Assembly: GCA_021324635.1 (NCBI GenBank)
Contig: JAJPIS010000019.1
Coordinates: forward strand, 50,215 to 114,214
Direction: 5' to 3'
Origin: Gemmatimonadota bacterium
GTDB lineage: Bacteria > Gemmatimonadota > Gemmatimonadetes > Gemmatimonadales > Gemmatimonadaceae
Length of the DNA: 64,000 bases
Positions 1 to 8,653 of the stretch are shown here, one piece after another. The position numbers were made by a program, and so were the translations under genes. Within the stretch, counting starts at the first letter, position 1; each line of letters starts with the position of its first letter. The notes below the pieces were generated by a model. It made no database searches, was not told the DNA's origin, and worked only from the letters and a program-made list of their open reading frames with translations.

Positions 1-83
1 TCGAGGGCGGCCGCCATCCCGGCGAGGGTCCCCTGGTCGACCGGCGTCCGGTCGCGGTTGATGATCCCGACTATGCCGCACAT
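1..83 (-). CDS. asnB: Asparagine synthase (glutamine-hydrolysing), N-terminal fragment cut by window edge
   Basis: This gene is not in the ORF track because only 27 codons lie in the window. Reading the minus strand from the ATG at 83 gives MCGIVGIINRDRTPVDQG, the hallmark start of class II glutamine amidotransferases, in which Cys2 (after Met removal the N-terminal nucleophile) hydrolyses glutamine. The MCGI-x-G-I start with no leader fits AsnB-type asparagine synthases better than GlmS or PurF, but the synthase domain is off the window. It starts 10 bp after the stop of the deacetylase gene, so it is probably the last visible member of that minus-strand operon. AsnB-like amidotransferases are regular members of exopolysaccharide loci with XrtA-type deacetylases, where they are thought to amidate sugars or a precursor. 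Confidence 0.85.
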   Translation of the reverse strand, partial: MCGIVGIINRDRTPVDQGTLAGMAAAL

Positions 84-93
84 GGACGGGTCC

Positions 94-1197
94 TCAGGAT
101 GCGGCGCCGGACGCCGCACCGGACGCCGCATTGGACGCGGCGCCACCGGCGCCCGCGCGGGCCGGCCGGACGTCGGCGACCGCGGAGGTGACCGACGGCG
201 GGGCGGGCGAGTGCGCCGCGCTGGCCACCGCGGCGTCCGGAACGCGAAGCGGCGTCTCCCGCGCCAGGATCGCCCGCGCATGGGTCGTCATGTCGACGAG
301 CCGGAAGTGCTCGCCGAGGACGCCCATCACGCGGGCGAAGAGCGCCGCCTTGCGCCGGCCGGAGAGGTCCATGCCGGGGAAGAATCGCAGCGCCGGGGCC
401 TGATCCCCGCCCAGCAGGTCGAGCGGGTGCAGCAGGAAGCTCGGCTCCGTCCCCGTCGCCCGGCACATCGCCAGCGCGAAGCGCAGGTAGCCCATCATGG
501 CCACCTCGGAGATGCGACTCAGGTACAGGAGGTAGCTCAGATGGAACGGGGTCTTGAGGATCGGCGTCGTGGTGACCGGGATCTCCAGCAGGGTGCGGCC
601 GGCCGGGAGGGCCCAGCGGTACGGCCGCACGGGCCGGAAGCCGTCGCGTGCCGATCCGAACAGCGCCGCCCGCTGTGCACGCTCCGCCGCCGTGAGGCGC
701 GACGTCCAGAAGTAATAGGTCCGCGCCAATGGCCCGAGATAGGTCGGGAGCGTCGACGCATCGTAGAGATAGCCCCGATCGAGCAGGATCTCGAGGAGGG
801 TCGGGCTCCAGCTGTATCCGGGCCCGCGAAACCCGACCGGGCGCCGGCCGGTCGCGCCGGTGATCGCCGACTCGGCGCGCCCGATCTCGGCCTCGAGCTG
901 GTCCGGCGCATACCGGTGCAGCCACGGCTCGTGCTCGTACGAGTGGTTGCCGACGTCGTGCCCGGCCGCCACCATCGCCCGCAGCAACGGCTCGTGCGCC
1001 GGCACCGCCGCGTCGCAGCCGACGACGAAGAAGGTGATCCTGAGCCCCAGCCGCTCGAGGATCGGCAGCACGGTCGGGAAGAAGACGTCGTAGTACGACG
1101 GGCGCTGCTCCCACCCCGGATCGCCGTGCGTCTTGAGGTAGGACCAGAGATTGTCGACGTCGAGCGAGACGCTCGCGAGCGGGCGCTGATCGGTCAT
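94..1197 (-). CDS. Polysaccharide deacetylase (NodB fold)
   Basis: A 367-residue NodB-homology deacetylase, expected to remove N- or O-acetyl groups from a polysaccharide in a metal-dependent reaction. The first motif is SLDVDN (D13/D15), the metal-binding His pair is in NHSYEH (H85, H89), and an R-G-P-G-Y-S motif follows in FRGPGYSWS. No clear signal peptide is seen, so it may act in the cytoplasm or at the inner face of the membrane. The ATG at 1197 lies 22 bp after the oxidoreductase stop. The last 50 residues are Ala/Gly/Ser-rich low complexity (AASNAASGAASGAAS) and are probably disordered. The antisense ORF of 381 codons on the plus strand is a high-GC shadow. The exact substrate is unknown; the locus suggests an exopolysaccharide. 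Confidence 0.85.
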   Translation of the reverse strand: MTDQRPLASVSLDVDNLWSYLKTHGDPGWEQRPSYYDVFFPTVLPILERLGLRITFFVVGCDAAVPAHEPLLRAMVAAGHDVGNHSYEHEPWLHRYAPDQLEAEIGRAESAITGATGRRPVGFRGPGYSWSPTLLEILLDRGYLYDASTLPTYLGPLARTYYFWTSRLTAAERAQRAALFGSARDGFRPVRPYRWALPAGRTLLEIPVTTTPILKTPFHLSYLLYLSRISEVAMMGYLRFALAMCRATGTEPSFLLHPLDLLGGDQAPALRFFPGMDLSGRRKAALFARVMGVLGEHFRLVDMTTHARAILARETPLRVPDAAVASAAHSPAPPSVTSAVADVRPARAGAGGAASNAASGAASGAAS

Positions 1198-1219
1198 CGG
1201 TGACGAGAGAGGGACGCGC

Positions 1220-2818
1220 CTAGCGCTCGGCGGTGGTGGATGCTGTCTCCGTGACGGCCGCGGCCTGCCGGGACCCGGCGTAGGAGCCCCGCGGATCCGC
1301 GTCGGCCACTTCGGCGGCGCTGGCTGAACCGGGCCCCGGTGCGTGGGCGTGTCGACCGCGGGCCGGGGTGCTCCGGCGGCGGCCGTCCTTGGCGCCCCCG
1401 ATGCTGCCGCCGCTCGTCCGGGTGGCGGGCCCGCCCGGCGCCGCCTGGGTGCCGAGGAAGAGCGCCAGCGCGGCTGCCTGCCGGGCGGCGAGACCGAGGG
1501 TCTCGTTCACGTTCAGCGTGCCGTAGGCGATCTGCGCCGAGTTGACGATGTAGACGCCGTCGACCGAGGTGCGCAGCGGTGGCAGCAGCGCGCGCGAGTA
1601 ATCGAGCGTCGAGATCGCCAGCACTTCCCGCGCCCGAGCGACCCGGGTGGCGACGACGTCGGCCGGCCGGAAGCCGGGGTACATCCGCCCGAGCACGTCG
1701 ATCGACTCGGCGACCAGATCCTCATCCGTCCGGTTCCACGTCGCGTCGTCCTGCGCCAAGTAGCGAGGCAGGTACACCAGCGAGTGACCGCCGAACGTCG
1801 CGGGGTCGACGAGCGCCGTCATCTCGATCACACCCGTGAATGGCACCCACCGATCGGTGATGTTCGTCACGTAATACCCGGAGAGCGGCCGCCGGAGGAG
1901 CAGCGACGGGCAGATCACGCCCTGGTACACGACGCCCCGGAGCCGTGACCGCTCCTCGGCGCTGAGCTGGGGACAGAGCGCGGCCACCTGGGAGCACGGC
2001 ACCGTGAGCACGACCGCGTCGAAGCGGCGAGTCTCGCCGCCGGCGAGCTCCACGACCGCCCCCGCCCCCGCCCCCGCACCCGTTCCCGTCTCCGCGCCCC
2101 CACCCCCTCCCGCCCGGTCGGCGCGGACCGACACGACCGGCTGGCCACAGCGGAGCGCGACGCCGCGTGTCTGGACCCGTGCCCGGAGCCGCGCCAGCAC
2201 CGCGTCGTAGCCCCCGTCGACGTAGCCGAACATCTCGCGCTTGAGCCCCGACCGTCGAGCGGCGTACAGGCGGGCGATGATCGCCCAGATGAAGGCCGCG
2301 CTCGCCTGCTCGGCGTGGTCGCCCAGCTTGCTGCGGAGGAGCGGCAGCCAGATGCGCTCGACCGTCCGCCGGCCGGAGAGTCGGGTCAGCCACTCGACCG
2401 CCGTCAGATGCTCGAGGGGGCCCGGATCCGTGATGCGCGCTGCCGCCAGGATCGTGTACGCCAGCCGCGCCTTGGACACTGGCCCGAGCGGCGGGAAGCG
2501 CAGGAAATCGAGCGGCGTCGTCATCGGGACGAGCCGGCCGTCGGTGAAGAAGCCGGTCCGGGTCGTCCGCCACTGGATCCGGTCGCCCAGCCCGATCTCG
2601 TCGAGCAACGCCCGGAGATGGGTGTCCGACAGCAACGTGACGTGGTAGAACCGATCCCAGGTCACGTCACCGATCCGATCGGCCCGGGCGAGCCCGCCGA
2701 CCCCCGTGCCGCCCTCGAGCACGGTCACCTCGTGCCCGGCCTCGATCAGCCGGAGCGCGAGCCCGAGGCCGAGCATCCCGCCGCCGACGATGCCGATGTG
2801 CGACGCCCCTGCCGTCAC
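1220..2818 (-). CDS. FAD-dependent amine-oxidase/protoporphyrinogen-oxidase-like oxidoreductase
   Basis: A 532-residue flavoprotein of the NAD(P)/FAD amine-oxidase superfamily. The N-terminus carries a dinucleotide-binding motif (GIVGGGMLGLGLA) followed by the acidic end of the second strand (VTVLEGG) and the GGLAR segment that usually contacts FAD. The C-terminal NETLGLAARQAA helix fits the FAD-binding end of this family. Related proteins sit in polysaccharide loci and include UDP-galactopyranose-mutase-like enzymes, but the reaction here cannot be named. A Gly/Ala/Thr repeat (GTGAGAGAGA) interrupts the middle of the protein, and the last 70 residues are low complexity. The start is a GTG 10 bp after the upstream gene, so co-transcription is likely. 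Confidence 0.75.
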   Translation of the reverse strand: MTAGASHIGIVGGGMLGLGLALRLIEAGHEVTVLEGGTGVGGLARADRIGDVTWDRFYHVTLLSDTHLRALLDEIGLGDRIQWRTTRTGFFTDGRLVPMTTPLDFLRFPPLGPVSKARLAYTILAAARITDPGPLEHLTAVEWLTRLSGRRTVERIWLPLLRSKLGDHAEQASAAFIWAIIARLYAARRSGLKREMFGYVDGGYDAVLARLRARVQTRGVALRCGQPVVSVRADRAGGGGGAETGTGAGAGAGAVVELAGGETRRFDAVVLTVPCSQVAALCPQLSAEERSRLRGVVYQGVICPSLLLRRPLSGYYVTNITDRWVPFTGVIEMTALVDPATFGGHSLVYLPRYLAQDDATWNRTDEDLVAESIDVLGRMYPGFRPADVVATRVARAREVLAISTLDYSRALLPPLRTSVDGVYIVNSAQIAYGTLNVNETLGLAARQAAALALFLGTQAAPGGPATRTSGGSIGGAKDGRRRSTPARGRHAHAPGPGSASAAEVADADPRGSYAGSRQAAAVTETASTTAER

Positions 2819-2828
2819 CGGTCCCCCG

Positions 2829-4742
2829 TCAGACGCGTCGCGGGGCCGTGGCGCGGCGCATCGCGAGCCGCGCCAGGAGCCCGAGGTGGCCGACCACCGT
2901 GCGCAGCACCTTCATCTTCGATCGCCCGATCATCCGCACCTCGAGCGTGGTCGGGAACTCGACGATCCGCGAGCCGTGGAGGTCGAGCCACCCGAGCATC
3001 TCGGCGACGCCGAGGAAGCCGGTGTGCGCCACCCGGACTGCCGACGCCGCGCTCCGGCGGTAGACGCGGAAGCAGCTCGTGTACGTGTTGAGCTTGTGGT
3101 GCAGCACGAGCCGGTAGAGGTGGGAGAGCGACTTGGAGAGCCCGAGCCGCCACCGCGGGACGTTGCGGACCTGCCCGTCGGGATGGTACGGCGAGGCCGT
3201 CACGAGATCGACGCCGTCGGCCAGGAGCGGAATCATGCGCCCGAGCTCGTGCGGGTCGTACGTGCAGTCACAGTCCATCGAGCAGACGATGTCGGTTGTC
3301 GCCCGCTGGATGCCGGTGAGGATGCCGGCGGCCACCCCGCGATTCACCGCGTGCCGAATGAGGACGCAGTTCGGCTTGGCGCCGAAGACGCGATGGAGCG
3401 CGTCCCACGTCCCGTCCGTGCTGTGGTCGTCGACGAAGATGAACGTGAAGTCGTACTGGGTGAGCCGCGCCTCGACGCTCGCCAGCGTGTTGGCGAGGTA
3501 TGGGAGGATCAACTCCTCGTTGTAGCACGGGATGATGACCGACACCGGCGTCGGCGCGGCGACGGCGGCCGTCGTGAACGCCGCGATCCCGCCCGTCTCC
3601 GCGAGTGTCTCGCCCCCGCCGCCCCCGCCGCCCCCGCCACCCCCGCCACCCCCGCCACCCGCGCCCGCCGCCGCTCCGGCCGGAATCAGGTTGACGACGC
3701 CGCCCGACGTGCGCACGCGACGTCGCGGCTCCGTGGCGACCACCGGCTCCGCGGTCAACCCCAGATACGCCGCGGCGCTCGTGAACTCGTAGCGCTGCAT
3801 GAAGTACTGGAGGTAGTCCGCCATCCGATCGAGGTTCCGGTACTGGCGGATCCGCGAAAACCAGGGTGCCGAGTTGATCTTCGGTTGATCCGGATCAAGC
3901 TCCCAGGTGTGGAAATACATCACGAACGGGGCGGTGTACGTGCGCGTCCAGTGTGCGACGGCGCGGCGCACGAACCCCTGCGGGAACTGCCGGAAGTAGT
4001 TGCCGCCCGCGATCGGAATCAGAAAGCCGAAGAGGTCGACGGTCGAGATCGGCAGCTCCCAGAGCGTACGCTCGCCGCACCGATGGAGGTGCGTGAAGCG
4101 GCGCCAGGGCTGCGAGTGATAGCGTCGCAGGATCGGACCGATGCTCGAGTCGTATTCGTAGCCTTCCTCGGCCAGCACGTCGAGCGCCCACAAGTCATTC
4201 GGCTGGAACCAGAAGTCGGCGACACGATACCCCAGCACCCGCCGGCCGCCCGCCCGCTCCAGCGCCTCCCGCGCACGCGTGAGATCATCCCGGAACTCGC
4301 CCGGCGTGAGTTGCCCGATGTTCCGGTGGTAATAGCCCTTGCTGGCGACCTCGTGCCCGCGCTCGGCCACCAGCCGCACCAGCTCGGGCATGGTGTCGGC
4401 GACCCATCCGAGCACGAAGAACGTCGCGCGGGCCTTGAACTGGTCGAGCAGGTCGAGCGTCCGATTGGTGCTGTACTCCAGGCGCCGCTCGAATCGATAC
4501 CACTGTCCCCGCTGAATGACGCGATTGAAGGCGCCGACCTGGTAGTAGTCCTCGAGCGCGATCGTGAGGATGTGCGGGCCGACGGGGAACGGGTCGGCGC
4601 CGGCGCTCGCGCGCCGCACCGGAGCCGTCCCGTTGGCCGCCGAGGCGCCAAAACGCACCGGCTGGAGGTCGCGAGCCGAGCGCGCCCCCGGCGTCCAGGG
4701 CGACGGGGCGTTCTTTGAGCCGAGCGAGCCTTTCACGGGCAT
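2829..4742 (-). CDS. Fused XrtA-type polysaccharide deacetylase and family 2 glycosyltransferase
   Basis: A 637-residue two-enzyme fusion. Residues about 55-330 are a deacetylase of the kind found with XrtA/PEP-CTERM exopolysaccharide loci: ALEDYYQVGAF start, NIGQLTP region, YRVADFWF motif, and a DUF3473-like tail with MYFHTWELDPDQP and QYRNLDRMADYL. Residues about 395-600 are a dolichyl-phosphate-mannose-synthase-like GT2 domain (VSVIIPCYNEE, VDDHSTDGTWD, and the metal-binding SMDCDCTYDP). They are joined by a linker containing a run of glycine residues (about 361-378) encoded by a CCGCCC-type repeat. No membrane span is seen. It opens the minus-strand operon leading to the oxidoreductase, deacetylase and asnB. 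Usually these two activities are separate proteins. No exosortase is visible in the window. Confidence 0.85.
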   Translation of the reverse strand: MPVKGSLGSKNAPSPWTPGARSARDLQPVRFGASAANGTAPVRRASAGADPFPVGPHILTIALEDYYQVGAFNRVIQRGQWYRFERRLEYSTNRTLDLLDQFKARATFFVLGWVADTMPELVRLVAERGHEVASKGYYHRNIGQLTPGEFRDDLTRAREALERAGGRRVLGYRVADFWFQPNDLWALDVLAEEGYEYDSSIGPILRRYHSQPWRRFTHLHRCGERTLWELPISTVDLFGFLIPIAGGNYFRQFPQGFVRRAVAHWTRTYTAPFVMYFHTWELDPDQPKINSAPWFSRIRQYRNLDRMADYLQYFMQRYEFTSAAAYLGLTAEPVVATEPRRRVRTSGGVVNLIPAGAAAGAGGGGGGGGGGGGGGGGETLAETGGIAAFTTAAVAAPTPVSVIIPCYNEELILPYLANTLASVEARLTQYDFTFIFVDDHSTDGTWDALHRVFGAKPNCVLIRHAVNRGVAAGILTGIQRATTDIVCSMDCDCTYDPHELGRMIPLLADGVDLVTASPYHPDGQVRNVPRWRLGLSKSLSHLYRLVLHHKLNTYTSCFRVYRRSAASAVRVAHTGFLGVAEMLGWLDLHGSRIVEFPTTLEVRMIGRSKMKVLRTVVGHLGLLARLAMRRATAPRRV

Positions 4743-5137
4743 CTACCTCAGCAAGCCGGCGGCCACTCCGGTGGCCCCCGCCGCCATCCAGGCAGGCTGT
4801 GTCCGGGAACAACCAAGCCATTCCCGTTGAAGGACTTGCGAACACAGAATGAACATACGTGTCCCAAGGGTAGCGACATGTGACGGTCTGCTTCCCACGA
4901 GGTCTCCCACAAGTGTCGCAGCGCAGCCACACCCGAGCCGTCGAGAGGAGCGACACCGCCAGTTCTCGCTGTGGCGCCCCGGCCGACGGCAAACAAGCCC
5001 GCGACGTCTACCCGGCGTCTACCCGGCGTCTACCCGGCGTCTACCCGGCGCCGTCACAACTCGTGCCGGGCGCGACGCGCCGTGTACAACCGGCAAAGAC
5101 TGGTCCGCTGTCCTGCGGCACAGTAGAGTGACTCTCC
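4743..5137. other. 395-bp divergent intergenic region
   Basis: This gap separates the minus-strand deacetylase fusion from the plus-strand GT4 gene and must hold both promoters. I see no convincing -35/-10 pair. It contains four perfect copies of an 11-bp repeat near the GT4 side. A minus-strand 82-codon ORF (4748-4996) has no recognisable features and is treated as chance. Confidence 0.5.
5005..5048. repeat. Four perfect tandem copies of CGTCTACCCGG (11 bp)
   Basis: The unit CGTCTACCCGG recurs at 5005, 5016, 5027 and 5038 without a mismatch. It lies 90 bp upstream of the GTG of the glycosyltransferase gene, so copy-number change could move or alter an upstream regulatory site. It is not palindromic. 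Confidence 0.9.
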
Positions 5138-6379
5138 GTGCGAGAGCCGTCCCGAGCGCTGTCCATCCTCCACGTCCTCGCACCGGCCCCGGTGGGCGGG
5201 CTGGAACGCGTGGTTCAGGCGCTCGCGGCCGGACAGGCCCGTCGAGGACACGCGGTCGCCGTCGCCCCGATCCTGACCGGGCACGACGGCCCGTCGCGCC
5301 TGTCGGACCTGATCGATCGGGTCCCCTTCATCGCAGCGCTGTCGGCCGCGGCACCAGGGGTCGCGATCCTCCCGGTGCTGGTCGGCGGCCGCGGCTACCG
5401 GCAGGAGCGGGCCGCGATTGCAGGGCTGGCCGCCCACCCCGGAGGCGCGAGGCCGGCGGCCGACGTCGTCCACACGCACGGGTACCGGCCGGATGTGGTC
5501 GACGCGCTCCACGCCCGGGCGCGCGGCTATCCGATCGTCACCACGGTGCACGGCTTCACCGGCGGTGGCTGGCGGAACCGCCTCTACGAGCGCCTCCAGC
5601 GGCGGGCTTTCCGGCGCTTCGATGCCGTGGTGGCCGTGTCGGCGCCCATGGTCGAGGACCTCGTCCGGAACGGCGTGGCGCGATCGCGCATCCACCTCGT
5701 TCCCAACGCCTACGCCGCGCCCGGTCCCCCGCTCGCGCGCGATGCGGCCCGGGCCGCGCTCGGTCTGTCGCCGGACGAGTTCGTGATCGGATGGGTCGGT
5801 CGAATCTCGGCCGAGAAGGGCCTGGATGTGTTGCTCGACGCTCTCGCGCGTGACCGGCGGTCGGCCGTGGCCGTCCTCGGGGTTGGACGCGAGCGCACGG
5901 CGCTCGAGGCGCGGGCGCAGCGCGCAGGGATCGCGGCCATGGTCAGGTGGCTCGGTCTCGTTCCCGATGCCGGGCGGTTGTTCCGCGCGTTCGATGTATT
6001 CGTGCTGAGCTCGCGCACCGAGGGGACTCCGATCGCGCTCTTCGAGGCCATGGATGCGAACGTTCCGATCATCGCGACGGCAGTCGGGGGCGTTCCGGCG
6101 GTCGTGAGCCCGGCCGAAGCGGTGCTGGTTCCGTCGGAGGACCCGGCGGCGCTCGCGGCCGCGATCCGCGGCGTCCGCGACGACCCGACCTCTGCCGGCC
6201 GGCGGGCCGCCGCGGCTCGCGAGCGGCTACGAGCCGTCTACGGGCCCGAACGCTGGGTGGACCGATACGACGATGTCTATCGCGCGATCGTGCGTGACGC
6301 GCCCGGTGACGCCGCGGCCCCCCCCGCCCCCGGGGGTGACGTCGTGAGCCCCGACGAGCGCACGATGAACCCACGATGA
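5138..6379 (+). CDS. Glycosyltransferase family 4
   Basis: A 413-residue GT-B fold retaining glycosyltransferase of family GT4. The N-terminal domain starts with ILHVLAPAPVGGLERVV, where the GG loop normally contacts the acceptor or nucleotide. The C-terminal nucleotide-sugar domain shows VIGWVGRISAEKGLDVLLDAL and the E-x7-E element in SSRTEGTPIALFEAMDANVP. Soluble or peripherally membrane-bound, acting in stepwise assembly of the exopolysaccharide repeat unit; the donor sugar cannot be told. The GTG at 5138 gives a start that runs straight into the first Rossmann strand. The C-terminal 30 residues are Pro/Ala-rich, and the gene ends inside a 19-bp direct repeat that also contains the start of the next gene. 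Confidence 0.88.
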   Translation: MREPSRALSILHVLAPAPVGGLERVVQALAAGQARRGHAVAVAPILTGHDGPSRLSDLIDRVPFIAALSAAAPGVAILPVLVGGRGYRQERAAIAGLAAHPGGARPAADVVHTHGYRPDVVDALHARARGYPIVTTVHGFTGGGWRNRLYERLQRRAFRRFDAVVAVSAPMVEDLVRNGVARSRIHLVPNAYAAPGPPLARDAARAALGLSPDEFVIGWVGRISAEKGLDVLLDALARDRRSAVAVLGVGRERTALEARAQRAGIAAMVRWLGLVPDAGRLFRAFDVFVLSSRTEGTPIALFEAMDANVPIIATAVGGVPAVVSPAEAVLVPSEDPAALAAAIRGVRDDPTSAGRRAAAARERLRAVYGPERWVDRYDDVYRAIVRDAPGDAAAPPAPGGDVVSPDERTMNPR

Positions 6380-6404
6380 GCCGCGCGATGAACCCACGAT
6401 GAGC
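6363..6404. repeat. 19-bp direct duplication at the GT4/GT2 junction
   Basis: The 19-mer CGATGAACCCACGATGAGC occurs at 6363-6381 and again at 6386-6404. The first copy contains the GT4 stop and the second contains the ATG of the GT2 gene. A recent local duplication here would have copied a stop/start junction; the first copy even repeats the ATGAACCCACGATGA context. Confidence 0.9.
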
Positions 6405-7706
6405 GTCATCGACGTCGTCGCCCTGGGATTCGTGCTCGCGCCCGCCCTGATGCTCGGCTACGCCTACATCGGGTATCCTGTTGTCCTTGCCCTGCTCGCC
6501 CCGCTCGCCTCGGCCGCCCGCGCCCGGTCCGCGCGGACGCGCGGGGTGCCCCGTGGGTCCTCGTCCAGCTCGGTCACCGACTCGGCCACGAACTCGGCCG
6601 CCGCTTCGGCTGCCGCCTTGTGCCCCGAGCGGCCCGGGCGCTCCGAATGTCCCGGAGCCGGCGAGTGGCCGGAGATCACGATCACCGTGCCGGCCTACAA
6701 CGAAGCCCGCTCGATCGCCGCGACGCTCGACAATCTGTTGGCGCTCGACTACCCAGCGGAGCGCCGCCACATCCTGGTCGTGTCCGACGCGTCCACCGAT
6801 GACACCGACGCGATCGTTCGGCGATACGAGTCTCGCGGGGTCGAGCTACTCCGGCTCCCGGAGCGGGGGGGGAAGACGGCCGCCGAGAACGCCGCGGCCC
6901 GCCACGTCCGATCGGGGCTGATCGTGAACACCGACGCCTCGGTCCGCGTGCTGCCGCAGGCGATGAAGCCGCTCGTGCGGGCGTTCGCCGACCCGACGGT
7001 CGGCGTCGCCTCCGGGCGCGATGTCAGCACCGGGGACGAGGCGGTGGAAGGGAACCGCGGCGAGTCCGGCTACGTCGGCTACGAGATGTGGGTCCGCGGG
7101 CTCGAGACGCGCGTGGGGTCGATCATCGGCGCCAGCGGCTGCTTCTACGCATTCCGTCGGGACGTGTACGATCCGAGCTTCCCACCGGAGCTGAGCCGCG
7201 ACTTCGCGAGCGTGCTCATTGCCCGCGAGCTGGGGTACCGGTCGGTCTCCGTCGACGCGGCGGTGTGCGTCGTCCCGCGCACGACGTCCCTCGAGGCCGA
7301 GTTCCGGCGCAAGGTGCGGACGATGGCGCGGGGGCTGGCGACGCTCTGGCACAAACGGGCCCTCCTCGATCCCACGCGGTACGGAGTGTTCGCCTTCATG
7401 CTGCTGAGCCACAAGCTCGCGCGCTGGCTGGTGTACGCCCTGCTCCCCTTTGGTCTCGTCGGGCTGCTCATCCTGAGCCCGGGCCACCCGGCGGCGGCGG
7501 TCGCGGTCGTGATCGCCGCCCTCGGCATGGTGGTCGGTGCCCTTGGGCTCCGGCGATCGGTGGCCGGCGCCGCGGCACCGCCGCCGCGGCCCGTGGCGCT
7601 CGCCGCGTTCGCCTGGGCGAGCGCGCTCGCCGGCGTCCTCGCCTGGCGCGACGCGCTGGTCGGCCGGCGGCGCGCGGTGTGGGAGCCTACCCGGCGGCCG
7701 ACGTGA
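6399..7706 (+). CDS. Membrane glycosyltransferase family 2
   Basis: A 435-residue GT2 enzyme with a membrane helix at the N-terminus (ALGFVLAPALMLGYAYIGYPVVLALLA) and at least two near the C-terminus (WLVYALLPFGLVGLLIL and AVAVVIAALGMVVGALGL). The catalytic domain begins ITITVPAYNEARSIAATLDNL and includes VSDASTDDTDAIV and the DxD-like VNTDASV. The layout is that of processive or membrane-anchored transferases such as the cellulose/hyaluronan-synthase relatives, although a full Q-x-x-R-W motif is not seen. It probably extends or exports a glycan in the same locus as the adjacent GT4. A Ser/Ala-rich insert follows the first helix. The 3' end overlaps the convergent UbiA gene by 20 bp. Confidence 0.85.
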   Translation: MSVIDVVALGFVLAPALMLGYAYIGYPVVLALLAPLASAARARSARTRGVPRGSSSSSVTDSATNSAAASAAALCPERPGRSECPGAGEWPEITITVPAYNEARSIAATLDNLLALDYPAERRHILVVSDASTDDTDAIVRRYESRGVELLRLPERGGKTAAENAAARHVRSGLIVNTDASVRVLPQAMKPLVRAFADPTVGVASGRDVSTGDEAVEGNRGESGYVGYEMWVRGLETRVGSIIGASGCFYAFRRDVYDPSFPPELSRDFASVLIARELGYRSVSVDAAVCVVPRTTSLEAEFRRKVRTMARGLATLWHKRALLDPTRYGVFAFMLLSHKLARWLVYALLPFGLVGLLILSPGHPAAAVAVVIAALGMVVGALGLRRSVAGAAAPPPRPVALAAFAWASALAGVLAWRDALVGRRRAVWEPTRRPT

Positions 7707-8640
7707 GCCGCCAGACGCACACGAGCGCCCAGGCGATCACCGTCAGGATCAGCGTCCGGTCGGCCCACACGGCTTCGGTCGGCGTCTCGCCCTTGCCGCC
7801 GCGCTCGACCAGGAACCAGTACCGAAAGAGCCCGAACAGCACGAAGGGCATCGAGACGTTGAGGCGCGGCTTGACGGTGACGACGAACAGGCCGTAGAAG
7901 ACGATCGCGCTGAGCGCCGCCGTCTCCGCATAGCGGTCGAGCAGGCGCAGTGTGTAGAACTGGAGGACCGACCGGCTGGCCGCGCCGCTGGTGGCCAGCT
8001 CCTCCCGCCGCTTGATCGCCGCCAGGTAGAGCGCGAGCGACAGGGTCGTGATCAGCGTCCACGATGAGACCGGGACCGCGATCGCCGCGGCGCCCGCGTA
8101 GACTCGCAGCACGAAGCCCGCGGCCAGGACGAAGATATCGACGACCGGGACCCGCTTGAGCCGCAGCGAGTAGGCGATGTTGAGCGCGAGGTAGCCAGCC
8201 GCGACCGCCGCCGTCTCGACGCTCCAGGCGAACGCGGCGACGAGCGGCACGACGAGCATGGCGAGGACGATGCGGGCGTCGGACATCGACAACGCGCCGC
8301 TCGCGAGCGGGCGGGTGCGCGACTTGACCGGGTGGAGGGCGTCGGCCCGCGCGTCCACCATGTCGTTGATGACGTAGCCCGCCGACGCGGCCACGCAGAA
8401 GAGCAGGAACGCGAGCGCGGCGGCGGCAACCGCCCGGGAGTCGAAGACCAACCCCGAGAAGATCAGTGGGGCCAGGACGAAGCCGTTCTTGACCCACTGC
8501 CGCGGGCGGAGCAGCCGCGCGAACGCTTCCACTCGCCGCATCGGCGCCGCCGGCGGCGGCGTCGGCGCCGGCCGCGCCGCTGACGGCTCCGGTGACGACC
8601 CGCGCGACGCGCCGGGGGTGGTCACGGAGCCGCCCGTCAC
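7687..8640 (-). CDS. UbiA-family prenyltransferase (decaprenyl-phosphate phosphoribosyltransferase-like)
   Basis: A 317-residue polytopic membrane protein of the UbiA superfamily. The first Asp-rich motif is NDMVDARADALHP followed by KSRTRPLASG, and the start LLRPRQWVKNGFVLAPLIFSG is typical of decaprenyl-phosphate 5-phosphoribose synthases (Rv3806c type) and relatives in polysaccharide loci. These transfer phosphoribose to a polyprenyl phosphate, the first step to a lipid-linked arabinose or ribose donor. The partner epimerase genes are not in the window. The GTG at 8640 gives a 33-residue Pro/Ala-rich head; the ATG at 8541, beginning MRRVEAFARLLRPRQ, is an equally good start and fits the family length better. 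It follows the sugar-transferase gene by 13 bp. Confidence 0.8.
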   Translation of the reverse strand: MTGGSVTTPGASRGSSPEPSAARPAPTPPPAAPMRRVEAFARLLRPRQWVKNGFVLAPLIFSGLVFDSRAVAAAALAFLLFCVAASAGYVINDMVDARADALHPVKSRTRPLASGALSMSDARIVLAMLVVPLVAAFAWSVETAAVAAGYLALNIAYSLRLKRVPVVDIFVLAAGFVLRVYAGAAAIAVPVSSWTLITTLSLALYLAAIKRREELATSGAASRSVLQFYTLRLLDRYAETAALSAIVFYGLFVVTVKPRLNVSMPFVLFGLFRYWFLVERGGKGETPTEAVWADRTLILTVIAWALVCVWRLTSAAG

Positions 8641-8653
8641 GAGGCGCGCGCGG

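Noticed and set aside
2706-4718. Plus-strand ORF of 670 codons opposite the deacetylase fusion
   Set aside because: Arg/Pro/Asp-rich shadow without any motif; the minus-strand protein has clear catalytic motifs through the same DNA.
4748-4996. 82-codon minus-strand ORF in the first divergent gap
   Set aside because: No ribosome site, no domain and unusual composition; it overlaps probable promoter sequence of the deacetylase fusion.
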